DNA of 64,000 nucleotides from Symsagittifera roscoffensis (GCF_963678635.1 NC_087071.1:21421194-21485193); one strand, 5' to 3'; positions 17,175-27,369 are shown, counted from the stretch's first letter. The notes: generated by a model not told the origin, from the sequence alone. Made by a program: numbers and translations.

Positions 17175-19541
17175 TCACTTCAACATTCTCTTCTCTGCGT
17201 CGCGAGCTGCTCCGATGCGAGGGGCAATGATGGGAGATGTGACTCCCAACAACATCCTCCTTATCGGTGGATATCGAGAGCATTGGTGCGGCAGCGGCCT
17301 GGACCCAGAAAGCCACGCTTGCTGGTTCTCTTTCGCGTGTGCATAGGCCTCTGGTAGGAGGGGGACTCCCATAGCCGCTTCTGTATCCTTCACTATTGGT
17401 CTCAAATTCCAAAGCTTCGGGTTAAACTGGATGTGAGAAAGTTCCTCACGGCCCATTCGGCACTTGAAGTGGTTGTTGAAATCCATCAACACCCAACCTG
17501 GCTCCGCTATTCTTCCGAACAGCCTATCGTCACTGGCCAGCCCTCTCAACTCCCTCTGCTCTACCCAGTTCAGCACGGAACAGTCCACGACTGAGACCAG
17601 GTTGACATACAACACAGAATTCCTGTATGCCTTGACTTGCACGTCCGGGAACGCGAAAGACATCACCGGTCCATACACCACCGTGACGAATTCCCGCAGT
17701 CCGTGAATCAGAGCCAACGGATCGATCCGCATCATGACAGCCAAGTCTGTCAGCAAGGGCATGCCACAATATTGCTTGCACTCACTCGCTTCCGTCGCCA
17801 CCTTATCTTCTCCCGTGACGCTTCTGTTTTGTTGCAAGAGATATTGGAGCAGGAGAGTCCTCCAGTCTTTCATCTTCCTGAGCGAGGCTGTTTCCAACTG
17901 TGCATTGAACTCACGACTCGGTGCCTGTAGTTGTTCAGGGTAACTCAACAGCACAAGCAAATCACCCAGTCGACCGTAGGTCATGGCAATCAGAGTCAGG
18001 AGTCCATCCAATCTCAAATCTGCCAACGCTTGGGTGAAGAGATTCGCCGGCCCCTTCACGAAATTTTCATGACCAAATGTCACGTATAAGGCTAATATCA
18101 GGCCAATCGACAACTTCCTGATGTCCTTGACAAAACTCGCGATCAAGTTCCGGGATGCCCTAGGATAGCACGTCGACAGGAAAGATGGCGTCCATCCCAC
18201 TCCCATTCCACCCAAGATGGCATCCGATCGTTCATACTGTGCCCTCGTGGCTAGCACGTGAGCTTGGAACTTGTCCAGTGACATCGTGTTTACGTCCTGC
18301 ATTAAATTCAACATCATGCCCCCAGCTAACTCCCGGGCATCAAACAAGTTCTTCAGATGTATCTCTTTTATCACTGCCGGCGCATGCTCGAACGCGTCCT
18401 CACCCAAGGTGCACAGCCTTGGTGACAAGTACAACCATACGTTATTGTGCGGCTTCGTGCGCAAAGCCATTGCCATGAGATCTTCTTCCGCTGATGTCAT
18501 GTTCTTCCTGACTATCCTGCCCTGCTCATTCTCGGCATGATCCATCTGTCTGAACCAGAGATCATCAGCCACCTGTTGTACTAACAGATGATCGTCATCC
18601 ACTCCTGGTCTTAACTTCAGCAATCTGGCAAAGTTGGACAGCTCCAACCCCAGAACCTCATCTAGCACCAACCGAGTTGTGCTACAATCTCTGAGCCCCT
18701 GTATGGCATTGGAAATGTCAGCCCAAACGGCGGAAAGCTCAGATCGGGACGGGTAATAATTGTCTGGGTCTACTACTCTGTTCGGGGCAGGAATTATCAC
18801 GTTGAACCTCCCCTCTGCTATCGTTGTGACCATTGTGTACACAAACTGAAGGGGTTCTGGCAATGCAGCGTACCCTGGTGACAACACAAAGATCACCTTC
18901 ACCACATTTTGGGTGAAGCGTTGTTTTGCTGCTGCTTCTACCTCAGCCATCGCCGAGAGCAATGTCATTATCGCCTCCCCTATGACCTCGTTGCTGGGGA
19001 TCGACCCATCCGTCAGACGTGACAACAAGCCCCTGCTTTGCAGATGATCATTTGAGCCTGCAACCACTATCACCTGCGGCTCCATGCTGACCACCCTTCG
19101 TACACTTATCATCATGCCTATTGCCTGTCTGTAGTCCAATTTAGGCGCCGTCAAGAAAATCACGTCGGGCCAAAAGAGAGAACGGGGCGTATAGAGATAA
19201 TCGGAACTGGCCACGATCAGATACTTTGCAGCTTTCATCTCTAAGGGATCGTAAGCTGCGAACAGGCCGTCGCCTATTGGGGCCTCCAGTTTCCCATATC
19301 TCCTGTCATCTCCATCCACCGTGGTCGTTCGGGGGTAGTCCCTTGAATACTCGCCAGGCGTCTGACCGGGTGGTTTAGCAAACTGCCTGTACATCTTGTG
19401 ATGCTTGTTATTGGGCTTGTTCTCTGCCTGAATTTTGCCCTTGCGAGCAGGTGGCGTCAGTACCCGGGCTCTCTGTCGGACGTCCGTAAGAGACCGCGTG
19501 TTCAAGGGTCCAAAGGTATTGTCCTGAGGCAACCCATTCAA
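17175..19541 (-). CDS. ORF2 central segment (copy B), 788 residues
   Basis: The longest open part of ORF2 in copy B. It begins near the phrase NTFGPLNTRSLTDVR (copy A NKTMGPVNARPLQDVR) and covers the region that copy A splits between two frames, confirming that they are one protein. Near residue 160 it has VVAGSNDHLQSRG, the G-x-N-D block of the possible second SGNH-like fold. It then carries LDEVLGLELSNFARLLKLRPG and the helical part PLLTDLAVMMRIDPLALIHG. It is bounded on the N-terminal side by a frameshift from the 20-bp tandem duplication at 19,547-19,586. Function unknown. Confidence 0.75.
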   Translation of the reverse strand: MNGLPQDNTFGPLNTRSLTDVRQRARVLTPPARKGKIQAENKPNNKHHKMYRQFAKPPGQTPGEYSRDYPRTTTVDGDDRRYGKLEAPIGDGLFAAYDPLEMKAAKYLIVASSDYLYTPRSLFWPDVIFLTAPKLDYRQAIGMMISVRRVVSMEPQVIVVAGSNDHLQSRGLLSRLTDGSIPSNEVIGEAIMTLLSAMAEVEAAAKQRFTQNVVKVIFVLSPGYAALPEPLQFVYTMVTTIAEGRFNVIIPAPNRVVDPDNYYPSRSELSAVWADISNAIQGLRDCSTTRLVLDEVLGLELSNFARLLKLRPGVDDDHLLVQQVADDLWFRQMDHAENEQGRIVRKNMTSAEEDLMAMALRTKPHNNVWLYLSPRLCTLGEDAFEHAPAVIKEIHLKNLFDARELAGGMMLNLMQDVNTMSLDKFQAHVLATRAQYERSDAILGGMGVGWTPSFLSTCYPRASRNLIASFVKDIRKLSIGLILALYVTFGHENFVKGPANLFTQALADLRLDGLLTLIAMTYGRLGDLLVLLSYPEQLQAPSREFNAQLETASLRKMKDWRTLLLQYLLQQNRSVTGEDKVATEASECKQYCGMPLLTDLAVMMRIDPLALIHGLREFVTVVYGPVMSFAFPDVQVKAYRNSVLYVNLVSVVDCSVLNWVEQRELRGLASDDRLFGRIAEPGWVLMDFNNHFKCRMGREELSHIQFNPKLWNLRPIVKDTEAAMGVPLLPEAYAHAKENQQAWLSGSRPLPHQCSRYPPIRRMLLGVTSPIIAPRIGAARDAEKRMLK

Positions 19542-19546
19542 GTCTG

Positions 19547-19586
19547 CATGTCGGAGCGTAGTCTAGCATGTCGGAGCGTAGTCTAG
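19547..19586. repeat. 20-bp tandem duplication inside ORF2 of copy B
   Basis: The unit CATGTCGGAGCGTAGTCTAG is present twice in a row without mismatch. Because 20 is not a multiple of 3, it shifts the reading frame between the ORF2 segments on either side. Perfect identity suggests a recent event. Confidence 0.85.
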
Positions 19587-20374
19587 CTCTGCTAGCAGCC
19601 AATCCACGCCCGGTATCCGATATAGTCGCGACACTGTGGGACTTTCACCGCCAATCATTCTCATCGCGTCCTCCCGACACGTCAGGGTATTCATGTTCAA
19701 CTTCATGGACATGTCCGTCTTGTACTGTCCCCAATGACTCGGGTCTGATCGGTTCCAAAGCAGCAGGCTGCCTGGTTCAACTCCCTCCGCAGGCACGGCG
19801 CTCGTAGACGGTCCTGCTGCTGAAGCAGGGTTTGCCGTGGCGGGCGGATCGTTCCTCCTAGACACGGTCTGGGAGTTATTCCTGTTCTGAACCACTGATC
19901 TGCCGAGTCGGCTTTCAAGCGGTTGTGTTCTGGGAGGAGGAGCAGTCCCCAGCCTCTCTCTCACGTTTGAGCTCGGAGCGATGGGTGCGGCTACAGTCGT
20001 CTCCATTGCCAAGGGCCCTGGGCGGTTGACGAAGGATTCGGGCACGCTTGCCCTTATTTTTTTCCTCCGGTCGAACTGGTGCGAGCCAGAGAACTGGTCG
20101 CCCTCGACTCCTGCTCCATTTCCCTCAACTGCGTCTGAAATACATCATTCATCCAGTGTCTCCCTCGTTGGGTGTTGAAATGTATTCCATCTCTGGTAAG
20201 CGCGATGTGATCAATCATGCGCAGCGTGTTTTCAAGATCCAGAAGTCGCAACTCGCCAGGGTTGTTTCTCACCAGGTTACGGATCATTTCGTTCCACCGT
20301 GTCACGTTGCCATTCATGAAATCTGCCACTGTGGTGCCCACCAGCGGGTTTTGTGGTATCGTGCACAGCACCAC
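19563..20374 (-). pseudogene. ORF2 segment: end of SGNH domain and linker (copy B)
   Basis: Two frames, 20,054-20,374 and 19,563-20,045. The first holds the C-terminal part of the SGNH domain, with LTRDGIHFNTQRGRHW carrying the catalytic Asp-x-x-His pair in its expected form. The second is a proline- and arginine-rich linker followed by LLLWNRSDPSHW, matching copy A LLWSRSIPSPWH. Frames change near 20,050 and again at 19,560. Confidence 0.7.
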
Positions 20375-21012
20375 AAACCTGGCCTGTACTTCTCCTTCAG
20401 TTCATTTAGGAGGCATACAAGCAGAGGCTCCCACTTGCTCTCCGGAGTCACTGGGGCTCTCGAGACGTCGTTGGTTCCCAGCATTATCACCAGCGTATCC
20501 AGGTGATCCTCGCTCTGGAATTCCATCATCTTGATGACCTGAGCCACTGAGGCTCCTCCAAAGGACAGAGTGGTAGCCTGACCATAGACGAAGATCTCAT
20601 TCAGATCCCTCACCAAACTGTCTCCTATGATCAAGTGGCGACTCCCTGAGGGAATTACCTGGTCGCTTGTAGCGGGGTTCCAGCTCATGTCATTCAGGCA
20701 GGCTCGAGGATGCTCCGCAGCTACTTGCGTGAACTGGTGACGTGTGGGGTGCTCGCTCCGAGCTATTAGATGAATGATCACGACGTTGGGAAGGAACGAT
20801 CCTACCCAATGTCCGTCCAGTGGTTCGGTTGATCTCATCCATTGTTGCTCTGGCCACTTGGTTGAACGATTCTTGGAACTGAGGAGCGAGGTAAGTGTCA
20901 GAAGGGTCTGGTATCGTGATCCTTTGACTAGAAGCAGACGGTCATGTCTGCTGAGGAGCCTCGGGCCCTCTCGATGCACGTAAATCCAGAACCTCGGGCC
21001 CTCTCGATACAC
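20314..21012 (-). pseudogene. ORF2 SGNH (GDSL) hydrolase domain, first part (copy B)
   Basis: This frame contains HLIIGDSLVRDL, SFGGASVAQ and MLGTNDVSR, the Ser, Gly and Asn blocks of the SGNH family, in the same order and spacing as in copy A. The His block is in the next segment (19,563-20,374). All four catalytic blocks are therefore unchanged in copy B despite overall divergence. A frameshift near 20,390 separates the two halves. The N-terminal 60 residues are poorly conserved. Confidence 0.75.
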
Positions 21013-21756
21013 ACAGCTCCTGTGCTGTTGTCCCTGGGCGTGTGTCGCTGGATCCCTCCGAGGATTTCATGCTCGCCAGAACTTCCGGTGACACTTGGCT
21101 CACCTTCGCCATATACAGCTCCTTCAGGTGCTTTATTTCATCCTCCTTATAAGCCACCTGCAGATCTTTATATTTCTTCTTCCATTCGTCTCTTTCTCGA
21201 GCTATTGCCCTATACTCCCGGAGTTTGGCACACAGCTCGCTCTGATCTCTCTCTCCTTCTTCTCCAGCATCTCGATCGTCTCCGACGTCTGGATCTCTAT
21301 TTCACTCACCCTCACTCTCTTCGAAGGAGGAGCAGCTGCTTGAGAGTCGACCGAATGTGACGGGCCTGGTCCATCACGTTGTCTCTTCGCTCCGATGAGT
21401 GGCTGCGCCGGTTGGACCGGTAAGGGCATCTCAACTAGCCGGTGGTCCCTCTGTTCACCTAGTCCTGGCTCACGAGCGAGGTCGTGGCCAGACATTTCTC
21501 CACGCCGCCATCTCATCAGTCGATTTCGACCTCTCTCGGCGGTCCCGGACTCACCGAAGGCCAACATTAACACGACTTCCGTAGGGCGATTCCCTCGACC
21601 CTCTCGTCCTAATGCATTAAGGAGCGCGACCACAAACATCGCCAGCCCCGGGTCTTCTCGTGTAAAATCACAATCGATCAGCCGCTGATAGATCTCGTCT
21701 AGAGTCGCTCCTAGACTCGCTGAGAGGAACTCCATAAGTTCGTTTGTGTCACCCAT
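20942..21756 (-). pseudogene. ORF2 N-terminal segment (copy B)
   Basis: The start MGDTNELMEFLSASLG at 21,756 corresponds to MDNFNLDELMDLAEAY of copy A, followed by the shared phrases RGNRPTEVVLMLAFGE and MRWRRGEMSGHDLAREPGLG. It ends after a coiled-coil start near 21,202 and continues in another frame to 20,942. A 33-bp repeat (CCTCGGGCCCTCTCGAT at 20,959 and 20,992) adds an 11-residue duplication in the tail. Confidence 0.7.
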
Positions 21757-21848
21757 TTCTTATCGTGTTGATTCTTGCTGTCGTGTAATGTCTTCCTGTC
21801 TCGTTTTGATTCAATGGATTCAATAAACAATTTCTGATCAATCAAGAT

Positions 21849-21860
21849 CTAAAAAACAAG
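21849..21860 (-). promoter_or_regulatory. Candidate 3' splice site upstream of ORF2 (copy B)
   Basis: On the minus strand TTGTTTTTTAG is followed by ATCTTGATTGATCA, about 90 bases before the ORF2 start. Copies A and C have TTCTTTTCTAG followed by ATCCTGATTGATCA or ATCCTAATTGATCA. The flanking spacer is otherwise diverged, so this short match stands out. Confidence 0.45.
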
Positions 21861-22230
21861 TCGCGACTTAAAACCATCATTTTTGTGTACGACATCATTC
21901 AACTCTTTAAAACTCTCCATTGAAATTCTCTTCTCAATTCTGATTTTAAAATTTAGCACCAAGATGGATCGTCCACCTTTATCTCTGTCAGGGTAGCACG
22001 AATGAGCGCGTCACCTTGATGACCTGGAGTACTCCAGGTCTTTTATGACACAAAACATAAAACATATCATAACAATAACTTAACACATAAGCACATGAAC
22101 ATCACACACCTATATTATCACATAAAAACATAATCCCTTATGTTGTACCTAAAACCTAACCTAATCTAAAACCTGACACTAATTCTTATCGAGTAACTTA
22201 ATAAAAATCACTTATCGCCAAACGCAATTC
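21861..22230 (-). other. Spacer between pol and ORF2 (copy B)
   Basis: This is AT-rich sequence with no coding frame. It contains short ACATAA-type repeats near 22,047-22,130 that may correspond to the TTATG array of copies A and C. Little else matches the other copies. Confidence 0.5.
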
Positions 22231-24186
22231 CTAGCATATGCTCAGATAGTATTTTTTATGTAAGTAAACCTCTATGTCAGTTTCTGAAAATATTACATGT
22301 ACAAGTGCGTACAACTCTCTCGGATGTAGCTTTCCCCTATTAGGATCATATACTGGTAACGAAAGAGAGGTCACTCCTCTCTCAACCAAAAAATCCCTAA
22401 GTCGAGTCAAGGCCAATACCAAGCTCTTTGGATCTACGTGTTGCCTTTCAGTGACCTTGGTAACCAGGAAACACAAATATTTCCCTGGTATCTGTGATGC
22501 AACAGGGGGCAGCGCTATCATCCCTCCCACACCAGGCCTCTGTTTCCATAAAAACTCGATGTTCTTATACTCTCTTTTGAAATCAGCCGCTAGTGCTGTT
22601 TTGAAGCTTACGTCCGCGGTTATCGCTATAGCGCACGTGCGTTCCGTGAGTATGAAATCGCTGTCCGTTATGACGATATTATTTGAATAATGGTTAGGTA
22701 GATCAAAATACGATTCAAAGATTCGTCCAAAAGGTTGTTTTTTAGCATTCTCGCCCTCTGTCTCTAGTTCACCGGTTTCTCTTGCCGATTTCAATTTTTT
22801 TATTATCAGATTTTCAGTGTGGGTGAGTCCTACCCCCACTCCTCGGACAAAAATATCCATCGACGTCCCCGTCGATCGCCCAAAGTCTAGGAGATCGAGG
22901 TTGGATTGTGGAACACGTAGAGGACCATCTGGGGCGACCCAGTTGGACTCGGTATTGTCATGACTGATGTATTTGATGCCGTCTTTATCGACGTCCTGAA
23001 TCGTCAGGATCGTCTCTTTTGGATCTGTCGGCAGATCATGGAGCCATTCGAGTACGCGCAAGTTCGTTATTTCTTGCTCATGAGTCTGTTCCGCTTCTGG
23101 TTCGAACTCCACTTCCGGTTCTGATCGATCGTCGATCCAATCTTGATCCATATCATTCACCAAGTCGATTTCTTCTAGCATCGCCACTTCGTCCAGTCCC
23201 ATTAGCGAGTCCATGACATCACTTACAACTATCCTGTCTACAACGAAATCCTCGCCGTACGGATTGTATTTCTTCTCGTTTTTTCCTCTCTTGCTCTGCC
23301 GTGTTTCCATAGTGAGAGGAAAGTCAGGCTGTATTCCTTTGTCAATTTCGATTTGTTCCGGGCAGTCCCAGTCTTCCTCGGCATAAGGTAGAGTTTCATC
23401 GTCCACCTCTACTCGCTCAGTCAACTCGAGGTCCAGTGGTAGGTCGCTATCGTCCACCACCTCATTCCCGTCGTTTTTGTCGCGAGTACCCCTTTCATTC
23501 ACTTCACAAGCAGGATCCACTATCAAATAGTCTCCTTCTTGCATGTCCGCTGGGATGCACCAGTCTTCTGACGAGGCATTGTGCGGTTTGATATTTTCGT
23601 AATGAGCTGCTCTTCCAGTGCTCAACCAATAAAAACGACCCCCTTGGTGCACCTCTGTTATCTGAAATGGACCACGCCATTTCTTTAATAATTTCTTGGT
23701 TCCTTTTGGTGGAACCACTTCCTGGAACACCCAGACGTAGTCGCCAACTGAGTAGGCTTTCGCATCAGCTGTCCTTTTATCAAACCTCCTCTTTTGTCTA
23801 ATTTGCGCCTGTTGCGTCTTCCTCCTGCATAAGTCATTGAGGTCCTGTTGTCTTCTAATAACATCCCGCACGTACGTTTGCGGAGCTGTACTCTTCCCCT
23901 CATATTCAGGGAAGAAAAACGTCAACGGGAGCGCTTTTTTATGACCCGTTAACATCATGTGCGGACTTATTCCCGTGGTGGAATGCTCCGTGCTGTTGTA
24001 AGCACCCATCACTTGCGGCAAGTGCTTGTCCCAGTCATCCATGTAACGCGAGCAGTAGACTCTCAGCATGGATACCAGTGTGCGATTTTGCCTCTCGACT
24101 AGGCCATTCGTTTGCGGGTGATGAGTGGTCGAGTGGGCCTGCGCTACCTGCGACCTTTTCATTAACTCCTTCGTGAGATCACCCAC
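22231..24186 (-). CDS. Integrase C-terminal half plus macro domain (copy B pol end)
   Basis: An open frame of 651 residues, the best preserved version of the pol C-terminus in the window. It starts within the integrase core just after the second catalytic Asp and holds the HHPQTNGLVERQN segment with the catalytic Glu. It then has a linker with GDYVWVFQ and WRGPFQITEV, as in gypsy integrases, and an acidic tail with KKYNPYGEDFVVDRI. The TARG1-like macro domain covers about residues 500-651. Here the region reads VTKVTERQH, so the Lys that is Arg in A and C is present, while the glycine-rich LD loop is still replaced by DPNRGKLHP. The single frame shows that the macro domain belongs to pol. A TAA at 24,208-24,210 separates it from the first part of integrase. 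Confidence 0.85.
   Translation of the reverse strand: MGDLTKELMKRSQVAQAHSTTHHPQTNGLVERQNRTLVSMLRVYCSRYMDDWDKHLPQVMGAYNSTEHSTTGISPHMMLTGHKKALPLTFFFPEYEGKSTAPQTYVRDVIRRQQDLNDLCRRKTQQAQIRQKRRFDKRTADAKAYSVGDYVWVFQEVVPPKGTKKLLKKWRGPFQITEVHQGGRFYWLSTGRAAHYENIKPHNASSEDWCIPADMQEGDYLIVDPACEVNERGTRDKNDGNEVVDDSDLPLDLELTERVEVDDETLPYAEEDWDCPEQIEIDKGIQPDFPLTMETRQSKRGKNEKKYNPYGEDFVVDRIVVSDVMDSLMGLDEVAMLEEIDLVNDMDQDWIDDRSEPEVEFEPEAEQTHEQEITNLRVLEWLHDLPTDPKETILTIQDVDKDGIKYISHDNTESNWVAPDGPLRVPQSNLDLLDFGRSTGTSMDIFVRGVGVGLTHTENLIIKKLKSARETGELETEGENAKKQPFGRIFESYFDLPNHYSNNIVITDSDFILTERTCAIAITADVSFKTALAADFKREYKNIEFLWKQRPGVGGMIALPPVASQIPGKYLCFLVTKVTERQHVDPKSLVLALTRLRDFLVERGVTSLSLPVYDPNRGKLHPRELYALVHVIFSETDIEVYLHKKYYLSIC
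22838..22879 (-). promoter_or_regulatory. Internal copy of the PPT module, copy B
   Basis: On the minus strand it starts GCGATCGACGGGGACGTCG and ends TTGTCCGAGGAGT, one base different from copies A and C in the core. It is within coding sequence upstream of the macro domain. Confidence 0.55.
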
Positions 24187-24207
24187 GAATGCTTTGCCAT
24201 TGTCCGA

Positions 24208-25410
24208 TTAGAACGTGATGGGGCAGCCATGCCTCGCTATCCACACATTTATCAAATGATCGCATGTTTCTGCCGCCGATGCTGTCATGCAGGGTGCTGC
24301 CTTCGCATACTTCGTAAAATGGTCGATCCTTACCAGCACCTGATTATAGCCCGTTGCTGTCATGCAGATTTTCTGATGATCAATTTGCATCACTTCGTTG
24401 AAACCTGACGACTCTATTGACTGTAGGGGGAACCTTAGTTTCCTGGGATCCTTCGCCTGCTGACATGTCAGGCATGCGGCGATCCACTTCTCACAAGCCT
24501 TCTTCAATCCCGGCCATTCGAATCGTTTCTGTATCCTGTTATACACTTTGTCCACGCCTTGATGGCCCATCTGATCATGTGAGTGAAAGAGCAATTTGGT
24601 CTGGTACAACTGTGGTAACACTATTGAATTGTATTTATAGAGGACCTTGTCTTCCTCTTTTCGTTTGCAGGCTACGATTCCGTCCTTGTTCAGGTACAAC
24701 AAGTCGTTTCGCTTCAGGTAGAATTGCTTCAAGATCTTGTAGCTGTCTTCTTCCAAGTCTCCCTTGTCAGGTGCTCCATTTTCGATCCATCTCTTCAGAC
24801 TGCTCGTCATTCTATCATTTCGTTGAGCCCTTAGGAGATCCGACAGCCTGTACCTGGCTTTCAAATACGTCTTTACCACGTTCATTTGCCCACTCATTAT
24901 CTCCGGAGCATGAGCATCGTCCATCAATTTGACACACCATATCTTTTCCAAAGGCGTCGCTTCCTGCAAAGATGGTTCCAGATTGTTACGGACGACCGTA
25001 CCATGTGGCAGCAATCTGGTTGGGCGTTTCGAAACTGCTATCAGCTCGAGCTCGTCTGCGGCATTATCTACCACAGTGCCCTCTTCATCTGAGGTGTATC
25101 TGTCCCTGTCTGGATCCTGATGCGTTTCTCGGTCCAGCCCACGCTGCTTCCAGTCTACCAATAAGGAGTGGATTGCGATCTCTGACATATCGGAATTGGA
25201 AGTTGTTTCAGATGTGTTGTCCCAGGACTGGGGCCTCGAGTCAACACTTGAGTCGACTGATTTCCCAACATCATATTCCAAGTTGTCTGAGATGTTTCTC
25301 GACTTCCCGGACAAAATTCTGTCCATCGGTCGCTTCAAACCCGACTCCCCGGACAAAATTCTGCCCCTAGGTGGTCTCGTCAACCTCTCCCCGGACAAGT
25401 CATCCTGCAC
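24208..25410 (-). CDS. Integrase N-terminal half (copy B)
   Basis: This segment starts in the linker with LSGE repeats (DDLSGERL, RILSGES, RILSGKS). After a linker it has the integrase zinc-binding domain, with the His pair in HDQMGHQGVDKVYNR and the Cys pair in CLTCQQ. The first catalytic Asp is in MQIDHQK. It ends at a TAA directly before the second catalytic Asp, where copy C has a Gln codon. The next frame carries on in the same phase, so this is a single nonsense change. Confidence 0.8.
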   Translation of the reverse strand: MQDDLSGERLTRPPRGRILSGESGLKRPMDRILSGKSRNISDNLEYDVGKSVDSSVDSRPQSWDNTSETTSNSDMSEIAIHSLLVDWKQRGLDRETHQDPDRDRYTSDEEGTVVDNAADELELIAVSKRPTRLLPHGTVVRNNLEPSLQEATPLEKIWCVKLMDDAHAPEIMSGQMNVVKTYLKARYRLSDLLRAQRNDRMTSSLKRWIENGAPDKGDLEEDSYKILKQFYLKRNDLLYLNKDGIVACKRKEEDKVLYKYNSIVLPQLYQTKLLFHSHDQMGHQGVDKVYNRIQKRFEWPGLKKACEKWIAACLTCQQAKDPRKLRFPLQSIESSGFNEVMQIDHQKICMTATGYNQVLVRIDHFTKYAKAAPCMTASAAETCDHLINVWIARHGCPITF

Positions 25411-25482
25411 GGGCTCAAAGGTGTTTCACTCCTCAGACGAGTCGTCCTTGACTGGCTCGAAGGTATCAGACTCCCCGGACAT
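25302..25482 (-). repeat. Cluster of PPT-core repeats between RNase H and integrase (copy B)
   Basis: On the minus strand the 12-base core TTGTCCGGGGAG or a close variant occurs at 25,302-25,314 (one change), 25,344-25,356, 25,387-25,398 and 25,470-25,482 (beginning ATGTCC). A weaker form lies near 25,431. In this frame the core reads LSGE. Confidence 0.7.
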
Positions 25483-27369
25483 TGTCTCGTCCACGGACGA
25501 ACAATCTGGGCTCGGCTCGTATTCTTCTTTTGCATCCGTGAAGTGCACTCTCCTCGTGAAGCTAGATTTAGAATTGATCCTGACTTCCTCAGTGGTTTGG
25601 TTCTGATTCAGTGTTCCATATTCGGTGAACGAAGTTCTCAATAAGACCTCCTTCGGCATCGAGCTCACCAGTTGGTTGACTATCGACCTGCAATCCCGTT
25701 CAACGCCTCGGCTGCGAATGGACACTGGCCTCTTCTCTGTTCTCTCGGTGACAGTCAACCGCTGCATGGTCTCCATCCACTCACGATCATGCCTATCCAC
25801 TTCCCTGTCCAACAAGTCACGGAGCTTTCCCATGACGTCCGGCGCCACGTTCACCGTCCTGTTCAATAGAGCCATGCTGTTTATACCTAGTCTGGTAAGT
25901 TCCTGCTGTACCAAGTTGGATCGGACTAGCAGATCCAACGGAACGGGCTCGCCTCTGGCTACAAGCTTTATCTCCGCGGCCGTCTCCACTGGAAGGTCAG
26001 GGTGTCCGGGTATAGGATGCCCTGACTTGTCTAACCACCTAGTAAGTGGCAGTTTGTCATAGGTTTCCTTGTCCAGAAAGGAAAACCCGTCTTTGATTTC
26101 TGATTGGTTAGCCTGTTTCTCCTCGAGGCGCTCATAAAATTCTGTCTTTTTACTGAGGCTATCTGCGTTCTGGTGCTTGTCACGGGTACGGTGCTCTATG
26201 ATCATGTGGTATCCATCCAGGCGCACGATCCAACGACCAATATAACTTTGGTCCATCGAAAAGGTTTTCAGCCAGGCAAGGGCACGATTATCCACACGTA
26301 ATTTGAAGGGAGCACTCCCCAAGTAAGCCCTGTATTTTTCCACGAAAGTGATCACCGCAAACATCTCCGCTTTTGGTGCGCCGTACTTCATTTCAGTATC
26401 ACTCAGGACTTTACTCCCGTAGGCTATCGGACAAAGGACCGTTCTCCCGTTCCACTCCTGCTCCTGGTGAAGTATGCCCGATATCACAACCACTGATGCA
26501 TCCGTATCCAGCACGAACATCCCCTTCACTGTTGGCATGCCGAGGACCGGTGCCTCGCAAAGTTCACGTTTGATGTTTTCAAATGAAACCTGTGCCTCAT
26601 CAGTCCAGGTGAACTTTTTGCCTTTGTTTCTCATCAACCTCTGCATGGGGTATATTTTGTCAGCATACCCCTTGATGAACTCTCGATAATAATTAGCGAA
26701 TCCCAAAAAACTCATCAGCTGTGTATCTGTCTTAGGTGCCTTCCAGGTCAGCACCGCTTCAACCGCTTCGGGATCTGGTCTCACTCCATGTTTGTCAACC
26801 AGGCGGCCCAGATACTTTATGGAATCCCTGAGGATTTCACACTTAGAGGGTTTACATTTCAGACCCGCCTGCTTCATGCAAGAAAACACCTCCTCCAACC
26901 TCTCTATGTGGTCTTCTAAGGTTGGTGTTGCAATCACGACATCATCGACATAACACATGATGAGATTCCCGTATTTCTTAGTGACGCTCGTGAGTGCCTG
27001 GGCCATCAGTCGATGGAATGTGGCCGTCGCGTTGCACAATCCGAATGGCATCCTCTTCCACTGGAACAATCCCAGCTCACACGCGAAGCCTGTTTTCTCT
27101 CGATCCTGCTTTCTGAGTGGAACTTGCCAGAACGCAGAGCCCAAATCCAACGTCGTGAAGAACTTCGCGTCTCCCAGCTTGGATAGGCTCTCATCGATGC
27201 GGGGAATCGGGTATGCGTCCTTTATAGTCACTGCGTTCAGGTAACGGAAATCACAACAAAATCTGAGTTGCCCCCTTTCTTTTTCGCCATGACCACGCCA
27301 CAAGCCCATGGGGACTTCGACGGCTCGATCATGTCGTACTCCATTAACATCTCGATTTCCTTCCCACAC
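25426..27369 (-). CDS. Reverse transcriptase and RNase H (copy B)
   Basis: After an out-of-frame first 30 or so residues, the frame has the standard gypsy RT blocks: QLRFCCDFRYLN, FTTLDLGSAFWQVPL with the first catalytic Asp, RMPFGLCNATATF, CYVDDVVIAT with the YVDD box at about residue 140, and FLGFANYYREFI. RNase H follows, with DTDAS, KAEMF, RVDNRALAW and NADSLSK supplying the four acidic residues. The catalytic residues of both enzymes are unchanged in this copy. The start is disturbed by a one-base loss in a G-run near 27,271-27,275, and the frame ends at a TGA at 25,426-25,428. Confidence 0.9.
   Translation of the reverse strand: MWEGNRDVNGVRHDRAVEVPMGLWRGHGEKERGQLRFCCDFRYLNAVTIKDAYPIPRIDESLSKLGDAKFFTTLDLGSAFWQVPLRKQDREKTGFACELGLFQWKRMPFGLCNATATFHRLMAQALTSVTKKYGNLIMCYVDDVVIATPTLEDHIERLEEVFSCMKQAGLKCKPSKCEILRDSIKYLGRLVDKHGVRPDPEAVEAVLTWKAPKTDTQLMSFLGFANYYREFIKGYADKIYPMQRLMRNKGKKFTWTDEAQVSFENIKRELCEAPVLGMPTVKGMFVLDTDASVVVISGILHQEQEWNGRTVLCPIAYGSKVLSDTEMKYGAPKAEMFAVITFVEKYRAYLGSAPFKLRVDNRALAWLKTFSMDQSYIGRWIVRLDGYHMIIEHRTRDKHQNADSLSKKTEFYERLEEKQANQSEIKDGFSFLDKETYDKLPLTRWLDKSGHPIPGHPDLPVETAAEIKLVARGEPVPLDLLVRSNLVQQELTRLGINSMALLNRTVNVAPDVMGKLRDLLDREVDRHDREWMETMQRLTVTERTEKRPVSIRSRGVERDCRSIVNQLVSSMPKEVLLRTSFTEYGTLNQNQTTEEVRINSKSSFTRRVHFTDAKEEYEPSPDCSSVDETMSGESDTFEPVKDDSSEE

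Noticed and set aside
17464-18540. Many open frames on the plus strand within 13,400-21,700 and 22,200-31,500
   Set aside because: They lie antisense to copy B coding sequence, have no recognised motifs and show unusual composition. They are shadows of the minus-strand frames.
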